Part shown: positions 4,695-9,196 of the stretch, piece by piece | Layout of the letters: every line of letters begins with the position of its first letter | How positions within the stretch are numbered: the first letter of the stretch is position 1 | DNA from: Treponema sp. | Lineage (GTDB): Bacteria > Spirochaetota > Spirochaetia > Treponematales > Breznakiellaceae | Direction: 5' to 3' | Assembly (NCBI GenBank): GCA_031266095.1 | Contig: JAISBR010000059.1 | Span: 1 to 9,196, forward strand | DNA length: 9,196 nt | Translations under genes and position numbers: made by a program | The notes under the pieces: generated by a model | What the model saw: the letters and a program-made list of their open reading frames with translations, nothing else | The model's database searches: none | Told to the model about the DNA's origin: nothing

Positions 4695-6017
4695 ATGGCA
4701 AAGACAAACGAATCAGAAAAAACCACGGGGAATCCCAATGCCTCAAGTGAGGAAAAGGCGAAAGCCCTGGAAGCGGCCCGGCTTCAAATTGAAAAGCAAT
4801 TTGGCGCGGGATCTATTATCAAGCTGGGTACCCATGTAAACGCCGCCGGTATTGAGGTGGTGTCTTCCGGCTCCATCCTGCTGGATGAAGCGCTGGGAAT
4901 AGGAGGCTATCCCCGCGGGCGTATTATCGAGATTTTCGGCCCTGAATCCTCAGGGAAAACGACCCTGGCGCTGCACGCCATCGCCGAGGCCCAGAAACTG
5001 GGGGGAATCGCCGCGTTTGTGGATGCCGAGCACGCCCTGGACCCGGTATACGCCAAAAACCTGGGGGTCAATATTGACGAACTCTGGGTTTCACAGCCTG
5101 ACAACGGAGAACAGGCCCTGGAAATCACCGAAAACCTGGTCCGTTCAGGCGCGGTGGACGTGATCGTGGTGGACTCAGTGGCGGCCCTGACCCCCCAATC
5201 GGAAATTGAGGGGGAAATGGGCGACGCCCAGATGGGCGCCCAGGCCCGGCTTATGAGCCAGGCCCTGCGTAAGCTCACCGCCACCATCGGCAAATCCCGG
5301 ACTATTCTCATCTTCATCAACCAGATCCGCATGAAAATCGGCGTCATGTTCGGCAATCCTGAAACAACCACCGGCGGTAACGCCCTGAAATTCTATTCAT
5401 CACTGCGCCTTGAGGTGCGTAAAACCGAGACTATTGAGATCTCAAAAGATACCGATGCTATCGGCAACCGGGTGCGGGTAAAGGTGGTAAAAAACAAGGT
5501 GGCGCCTCCCTTCAGGCGTACCGAGTTGGAACTGATGTTCGGCAAGGGAATTTCCGCCATAGGGAGCCTCCTTGATTGCGCGGTCAAATACGCGCTTATT
5601 GATAAAAAAGGCGCGTGGTATTCCTACAACGAGGAAAAGATAGGCCAGGGCAGGGAGAATGCCCGGGAATATCTGGAACAGCACCCTGATTTTGCCAAAG
5701 AACTGGAAAGTACGTTACGGAAAACGATCTTCCCCGGCAGGGAATTTCCCCCGGCGAAAGAGCTCTCTTCCAAGGGCGCCGATCAGCGGCCGCCGGTGCA
5801 AGGCGCTCCGCCTGCCCAGCCGGCGTCCCTGCCCGCGGAATCTGAGGCTCCTCCCCTGGCGGCGGCTCCCGATGCCGGGATTGCAGCGGTTCCCTCCAAG
5901 ACAGGGAAAGTCGCCGAAGCGGCGCCGGCCTATGAGGTAACGGAACGCCCGGTCCGGCCCGGAAGGCCCCGGAAGGCCCCGGCCGGGAATACCGCCGGGG
6001 GTAATGACGCATTGTTT
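4695..6017 (+). CDS. recA: Recombinase RecA with long Pro/Ala-rich C-terminal tail
   Basis: RecA forms ATP-dependent filaments on single-stranded DNA for homologous recombination and stimulates SOS repressor cleavage. The core is fully conserved: Walker [10 protein letters not shown] (82-90), catalytic Glu112 in FVDAEHALD, Walker B ending at Asp160 (VIVVD), and the DNA-binding L2 segment from INQIRMKIG to [11 protein letters not shown] (208-234). The product has 441 residues, about 90 more than the E. coli protein. The excess lies from about 350 on in a low-complexity Pro/Ala tail containing RPGRPRK (421-427), an AT-hook-like motif, and ending NDALF. I chose ATG 4695 because GGGGGAGGGAG precedes it by six bases and the known RecA N-terminus follows. 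An in-frame ATG at 4626 would lie before the predicted transcription start. The gene appears monocistronic, with no recX following. The stop codon occupies 6018-6020. Confidence 0.97.
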
Positions 6018-6037
6018 TAGGGCTACGGACGTAGTTT

Positions 6038-6057
6038 GGCGCGCTTAAACGCGCGCC
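6038..6057 (+). terminator. GC-rich hairpin after recA
   Basis: GGCGCGC (6038-6044) and GCGCGCC (6051-6057) make a perfect 7-bp stem with loop TTAAAC, 18 bases after the recA stop codon. Only a short ATTT follows, so termination may be incomplete or rely on the larger structure downstream. Confidence 0.5.
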
Positions 6058-6062
6058 CGGGA

Positions 6063-6146
6063 TTTGAGGAAAAAGGCAGTCAAGACGGACTGAAAGATAT
6101 GAATGGGCTTGTACGACAAGCGCAACAGGCTGCCGGATTCCTCAAA
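6063..6146. other. Multi-stem structured spacer between convergent genes
   Basis: The outer arms TTTGAGGAA (6063-6071) and TTCCTCAAA (6138-6146) pair perfectly. Three mismatches inward, GGCAG (6075-6079) pairs with CTGCC (6130-6134), giving 14 of 17 matched positions. Inside are two hairpins: CAGTC-AAGACG-GACTG (6077-6092), which competes with the GGCAG pairing, and GCTTGT-ACG-ACAAGC (6107-6121). On the minus strand the CAGTC hairpin is followed by CCTTTTT, so it could terminate the lspA operon. The region may serve as a bidirectional terminator; a small structured RNA is a less likely option. Confidence 0.4.
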
Positions 6147-6148
6147 GG

Positions 6149-6424
6149 TTATTTTTGCCGTCCGCCAAAAATCGGATCAAAGTATTTTCCTGTGTCCACT
6201 TTTTTCATCAGCAGTTTGAGCACAAAACGGTATATGACAAATGAAAGGACAATGGCGGCGATGAAGATCAGGGGGAAACCCCAGGAGCGGCCCTCCTCAG
6301 GCAGGAAGGGTATAATTAATTTGACATAGAGCAGCAGCAGGCACACGAACCCCAGCACGGTAATGATAATATTGAACAGCGTAGCGCCCAGTATAAATAA
6401 CAGGGTGTTGACTTTTTTGTTCAT
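6149..6424 (-). CDS. Small two-helix membrane protein coupled to lspA
   Basis: The 91-residue protein has two clear membrane helices: TLLFILGATLFNIIITVLGFV and following residues, then a second around FPLIFIAAIVLSFVIYRFVL. The N-terminus is short and basic (MNKKVN), and a charged tail ends DPIFGGRQK. I do not recognise the family. Its ATG overlaps the lspA stop as ATGA, and AAAGGGACGG lies just upstream inside lspA, so translation is probably coupled. That ties its expression to lipoprotein maturation, but no catalytic residues are evident and no function is assigned. A longer reading from 6511 would run through lspA coding sequence and is rejected. Confidence 0.75.
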   Translation of the reverse strand: MNKKVNTLLFILGATLFNIIITVLGFVCLLLLYVKLIIPFLPEEGRSWGFPLIFIAAIVLSFVIYRFVLKLLMKKVDTGKYFDPIFGGRQK

Positions 6425-6960
6425 TGAACCGTCCCTTTTGCCTCTTCCCCGGGTTTTTTCGAGTTTATCAAAATCGTAATAAACAGCATAATACAGGATA
6501 CCACCACGCACGAATCGGCAATGTTGAAAGTAGGCCAGCGCTCAAAGCCGAAAAGCCCGTAGAATTTTACGCTGATGAAATCCACCACTCCCTCAGGGCG
6601 GAAGATCCGGTCGATAATATTACCGATGCCTCCGCCAAATATCCCCGCCGCGGCCCAGCGCTGCAAAGGGGTGAATTCATCGGACTTGAAGTAATACCAG
6701 GCCAGCAGCCCCAACACCAGCAGGGGGAGCGCCACGAATAATACCGGTTTTAAGTTGTCGGGAATACCGCCCCCCAGGCTGAAGGCAATAGCTTTGTTCC
6801 GCACATGATAGATCTGCAGTATTTCATTGTCAAACACATCCTTGATCAGAGTCCCGTTCCGGGGCCAGTTTTTAACAATAAAGGATTTGACTCCCTGATC
6901 CGCCAGAATAATAAGACCCGTCAATAACAGGGGTAAGGTCCGCGTTTTGTCAATTTTCAT
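6421..6960 (-). CDS. lspA: Lipoprotein signal peptidase (signal peptidase II)
   Basis: LspA is the inner-membrane aspartyl protease that removes the signal peptide from prolipoproteins after lipid attachment. The 179-residue protein has the expected four membrane helices, at about residues 9-28, 70-90, 103-118 and 149-167. The conserved motifs are present: ADQ (20-22), NKAIAFS (55-61), GNIIDRI (113-119), and the catalytic pair Asp127 in GVVDFI and Asp149 in FNIADS. The catalytic aspartates are 22 residues apart; from memory the Pseudomonas spacing is 19, so the periplasmic segment here is slightly longer. GGAG at 6970-6967 precedes the ATG by six bases. The gene starts 21 nt after the Nif3-like gene and overlaps the small membrane protein gene by four bases, consistent with a three-gene operon. 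Confidence 0.95.
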   Translation of the reverse strand: MKIDKTRTLPLLLTGLIILADQGVKSFIVKNWPRNGTLIKDVFDNEILQIYHVRNKAIAFSLGGGIPDNLKPVLFVALPLLVLGLLAWYYFKSDEFTPLQRWAAAGIFGGGIGNIIDRIFRPEGVVDFISVKFYGLFGFERWPTFNIADSCVVVSCIMLFITILINSKKPGEEAKGTVQ

Positions 6961-6981
6961 GCGTTACTCCGTATATGATCC

Positions 6982-7755
6982 TTACAGTCCGGTGGGGACA
7001 TCGATAAATTCCGTATCAATATGCAGTTCTTCGGCGCAGCGCCGCATCACGGCGCGGACACCCCACACCTCGGTAGAATAGTGCCCGCCGGCAATCATAT
7101 TGAGTTTCCCCTCAAGGCATTCGTGGTATACCTGATGAGAAGCCTCGCCTGTAACGTACAGATCAAGACCTTCCTCAATGGCCTGCCGGGCCTCACTGGC
7201 GGCGCCTCCTGAAATTACAGCGCAGCTTGTGTTTTCCTCTTTGCCAAAGGGATATATCCCCGGGGGCGGCCGGTTCATAAAGCCGATTTTCTTCACCGCC
7301 TCATCAATTGTCAGCGGCTTCGCGAATGTCCCCTTGTACCCGATTTTTTTACCGTGATACAGGCCGAAAGGCTCCAGGTTTTCAAGCCCCAGCAGTCCCG
7401 CCAGAGCCGCATTATTCCCTACTTCCGGATGCTGGTCCAGGGGCAGGTGCGCCGCGTACAGGCAGATATTGTGATCCAGCAGAAACTTGATCCGCCGGCG
7501 GTGGACGCCGGCCAGTCTCAAGGAAGCGTCCCAAAACAGCCCATGATGTACAAAGAGCATCCCCGCACCGGCGGTCAGGGCCCGCTCAAACGTTTCTAAA
7601 CTCGCGTCAACCCCGAAGGCGATCTTGGTTATTTCCGAACCGTCGTTATCAACTTGTATACCGTTCAGGGAACTGTCGATCCCGGCAAAACCCTCAATGT
7701 CCAGAAAGCTCTTGAAGAAAGAGTCCAATTTTGCGCTCTGTAATTCCGTGCTCAT
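6982..7755 (-). CDS. Nif3-like dinuclear metal-centre protein (DUF34/YbgI family)
   Basis: The 257-residue protein matches the usual length of bacterial Nif3/YbgI proteins, which form toroidal hexamers with a two-metal site. Several have been called GTP cyclohydrolase-like, but the general reaction is unsettled. All family metal ligands are visible: VHHGL (His70, His71), LPLD (Asp107), and GGHYSTE (His225, Glu229). SSLNGIQ at 28-34 is the conserved N-terminal motif. It is the first gene of an apparent operon with lspA; I see no mechanistic reason for that pairing. No Shine-Dalgarno sequence lies before the ATG, and the predicted transcription start falls on or beside its first base, so the mRNA is probably leaderless. 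Confidence 0.93.
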   Translation of the reverse strand: MSTELQSAKLDSFFKSFLDIEGFAGIDSSLNGIQVDNDGSEITKIAFGVDASLETFERALTAGAGMLFVHHGLFWDASLRLAGVHRRRIKFLLDHNICLYAAHLPLDQHPEVGNNAALAGLLGLENLEPFGLYHGKKIGYKGTFAKPLTIDEAVKKIGFMNRPPPGIYPFGKEENTSCAVISGGAASEARQAIEEGLDLYVTGEASHQVYHECLEGKLNMIAGGHYSTEVWGVRAVMRRCAEELHIDTEFIDVPTGL

Positions 7756-7761
7756 TATATT

Positions 7762-7790
7762 AGTATATAAAATAACGCGGAAAAAAACAG
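7762..7790 (-). promoter_or_regulatory. Promoter for the Nif3-like/lspA operon
   Basis: On the minus strand, CTGTTT (7790-7785) and TATACT (7767-7762) are 17 bases apart, which places the start of transcription near 7755, the A of the start codon. A second TATAAT at 7759-7754 overlaps the ATG itself but would start transcription inside the gene. The -35 match is only three of six, so confidence rests on the -10 box and the lack of a ribosome binding site. Confidence 0.45.
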
Positions 7791-7809
7791 GGGCTCGGCA
7801 CAGCTGGTC

Positions 7810-8865
7810 CTACTGGTACATGATGATATAGGGCCGGGGATTGAGGGCATAGACTTCTTTGGGGCTTAAGAGCGGGCTGTCGCAGCCCGCACCGGGAATT
7901 CCGAAGTCGTAAAAAAGCTTAAAGCCTTTTACCGGTATATTTACAGCCTCGGCGTTATAGGCGTAAGAGGCGCGTTTGACCTGGGGGACGCCGAAACCGT
8001 CGGCGCAATGAACCAGCCGTACCCGACGGAAATCGCTTTTTACCGTTTCCCGGTCTTTGATCATCCGCCAGTTGAACTGATGAATCACCAGCAGCCGTTC
8101 ACCGGGTATATTGTTCCTGATGATAAAGTCTTCCATTGCCTGCTGAGCCCGGTTAATTTCATCCGCCGTAACGCTTCCGATTTCCTGCATTGGTTTGGCA
8201 GTACGCCACTCAGGGTCCAGGGCAAGATGCACATTGGGGTAAACCAGCCAAGGCAGCAGCTTCATGAGGGAATTCACCGGATCATAGCGGCCAATCTGGT
8301 GATCAAGAAACACCAGTATGTCGTGTTCCAGCGCGTATTCGATGTACCGCTTCACGATACTTTCATTAAGCGTCCCTATCTCTCCCTCGGGCCAGACCGT
8401 ACCGTAAATAAGGTAAAAGGCTTTCAGCACCCGGCGGCCGCCGCTTTCAGCCTCGAATTCCCCGGCAAGCGCGCTCAGTTTCTCATCCAGTTCCTCAATC
8501 GGATAACGGCCCAAAATGCCCATGTTACGCGAATTGGGATGACCGTAAAAGGCAAGAATATCATTATTAAGCAGCAGTGAGGTATTATCCGCGATTACCT
8601 GATTAATCGAATCCAGTTCCGATCCGGTATACACCCAATAGGGCCGGGAAGCCTCGACGCTTCTCAGGGCGTTCAGCCCATTGGTATAATACACATTCGG
8701 AAAAAGCGAGGGTTCGTTCCTCCCCGCCATAAGTGAGGAACCGCCGTTCTCCGGCAAAGGCATAGCGGAGGCCTGGGCCGCCGCTCCAAGCGGAAAGAGG
8801 AGTATCACCATTGTCACTATCAATGCGGCTCCCCCCCTCCTTCGAAGCGGCCCGCGCAAAACCAT
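7810..8865 (-). CDS. Exported protein of unknown function
   Basis: The 351-residue product begins with a signal-peptide-like region: basic RRR, then a hydrophobic stretch from ALIVTMVILLF through GAAA, with likely cleavage after AQA or ASA. No lipobox is seen. The mature part has motifs spaced as in an alpha/beta barrel: FYGHP (106-110), FLDHQIG (186-192), HLALDPEW (213-220), IHQFN (261-265) and DGFG (289-292). The clustered His, Asp and Glu near strand ends suggest a catalytic site, perhaps acting on carbohydrate. I recall similar uncharacterised proteins in other phyla but no assigned reaction. The start is uncertain. ATG 8865 lacks a ribosome binding site but gives the basic n-region, whereas AAGGAGGGGGGGAG (8842-8829) points to an in-frame TTG at 8823. 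The gene ends 54 bases before the start of the Nif3-like gene. Confidence 0.75.
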   Translation of the reverse strand: MVLRGPLRRRGGAALIVTMVILLFPLGAAAQASAMPLPENGGSSLMAGRNEPSLFPNVYYTNGLNALRSVEASRPYWVYTGSELDSINQVIADNTSLLLNNDILAFYGHPNSRNMGILGRYPIEELDEKLSALAGEFEAESGGRRVLKAFYLIYGTVWPEGEIGTLNESIVKRYIEYALEHDILVFLDHQIGRYDPVNSLMKLLPWLVYPNVHLALDPEWRTAKPMQEIGSVTADEINRAQQAMEDFIIRNNIPGERLLVIHQFNWRMIKDRETVKSDFRRVRLVHCADGFGVPQVKRASYAYNAEAVNIPVKGFKLFYDFGIPGAGCDSPLLSPKEVYALNPRPYIIMYQ

Positions 8866-9081
8866 AGTCTTATATTATCGGCGGGGATTATCAAAATCTT
8901 TACCAGCACAGAAATACCGGGAAACGCGGCTTTTATTCGTGGCGAGGGTTTAATACCCATATGCGTATACTTAAGGATTTCTTGACCTAATCCAACGTGG
9001 AAAATGTGAATTTTCCCTTGTGTTTTCAAGCTTTTTGGGTGTTCTTTGTTGATTTTTTACACTACCCTGCTAACTAAGAAA
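8866..9081. other. Intergenic stretch with one clear hairpin
   Basis: These 216 bases hold no convincing coding sequence. GGAAAAT (8999-9005) and ATTTTCC (9010-9016) make a perfect 7-bp AT-rich hairpin with loop GTGA, which may belong to the IS end or terminate transcription leaving the transposase. GATAAT and TATAAG (minus strand, 8879-8869) lie just before the start of the exported-protein gene, but no good -35 box is correctly spaced. Confidence 0.4.
9046..9078. repeat. Transposase-flanking sequence, second copy at 213-244
   Basis: This sequence lies immediately beyond the transposase stop codon and shares about 26 of 33 positions with 213-244, in the same orientation. It is probably part of the non-coding end of the insertion sequence. 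The exact terminal inverted repeat cannot be set, because the other end of the element is outside the window. Confidence 0.5.
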
Positions 9082-9196
9082 TTATCCGGGAATAAGGCCC
9101 GGATGGATCGGGATAAGGTTTCGCCAAAGAATAACCGCACAGGCGAACTCCACCAGCGCCTGATAGTTCCGCGCTTTCTTCTCATACCTCACCAGG
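9082..9196 (-). CDS. C-terminal fragment of an IS5-like transposase (continues outside window)
   Basis: The minus strand is open from the window edge to TAA at 9084-9082 and gives 37 residues. LVRYEKKARNYQALVEFACA followed by VILWR is the typical C-terminal end of IS5-family DDE transposases (the RYEKxA.NY...V..AC..I..R pattern), which catalyse cut-and-paste movement of the element. The rest lies to the right of the window, so whether the element is complete cannot be judged. The short tail NLIPIHPGLIPG after the conserved part is normal for the family. The family call is from the motif alone. Confidence 0.75.
   Translation of the reverse strand, partial: LVRYEKKARNYQALVEFACAVILWRNLIPIHPGLIPG

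Noticed and set aside
4907..5371. Minus-strand reading frame across the RecA core
   Set aside because: It is antisense to the most conserved part of RecA and has no independent evidence.
5596..6012. Minus-strand reading frame inside the recA tail
   Set aside because: Its Arg/Pro-rich translation is the complement of the GC-rich tail codons and no start signal is present.
6063..6146. tRNA-like cloverleaf
   Set aside because: Stem lengths, loop sizes and the absence of a T-loop TTCRA motif or a CCA-type acceptor do not fit a tRNA.
6425..6511. 29-residue upstream extension of the small membrane protein
   Set aside because: It would overlap lspA coding sequence; the ATGA overlap with an SD just upstream gives a better start at 6424.

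Overview
The window looks like chromosomal DNA of a host-associated treponeme-type spirochete, perhaps of the termite-gut group. I base this on the moderately GC-rich coding sequence, the RecA and LspA sequences, a NusG-paralog/CapD-like pair, and treponeme-style intergenic hairpins and insertion-sequence remnants. The assignment is from recognition only, because no database search was possible. All complete genes appear intact, and no prophage, CRISPR array, rRNA or tRNA is visible.

Layout. (1) 1-120 is the C-terminal end of an unknown protein. It is followed by 121-309, a hairpin-rich spacer that shares a 33-nt sequence with the IS remnant at the right end of the window. (2) 310-2343 (+) is a two-gene operon: a P-loop NTPase apparently fused to an Asp23-like domain, then a secreted TPR protein whose N-terminal domain resembles a gluzincin peptidase lacking its HExxH motif. 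(3) 2417-4504 (-) is a two-gene operon: a specialised NusG paralog (RfaH/UpxY/LoaP-like) followed by a soluble nucleotide-sugar 4,6-dehydratase of the CapD/FlaA1/WbpM superfamily. (4) A compact divergent regulatory region, 4505-4694, separates this from recA (+), which carries a long Pro/Ala-rich tail with an AT-hook-like motif. (5) After a structured convergent spacer (6021-6148) comes a minus-strand operon: a Nif3-like protein, lspA, and a small two-helix membrane protein whose start overlaps the lspA stop. (6) 7810-8865 (-) is an exported protein of unknown function. (7) 9082-9196 (-) is the C-terminal end of an IS5-like transposase.

How the parts work together. RecA provides recombination and DNA-damage functions. 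LspA matures lipoproteins. The NusG paralog probably promotes long-range transcription of surface-glycan genes, of which only the adjacent dehydratase is in view.

The signals most worth following are regulatory. A perfect 12-bp inverted repeat brackets the NusG-paralog promoter, suggesting an invertible promoter or an operator. A T10 tract fills the spacer of the recA promoter, and a LexA-box-like dyad lies upstream. Three genes have -10 boxes almost on their start codons and no Shine-Dalgarno sequence, which suggests leaderless or near-leaderless mRNAs.
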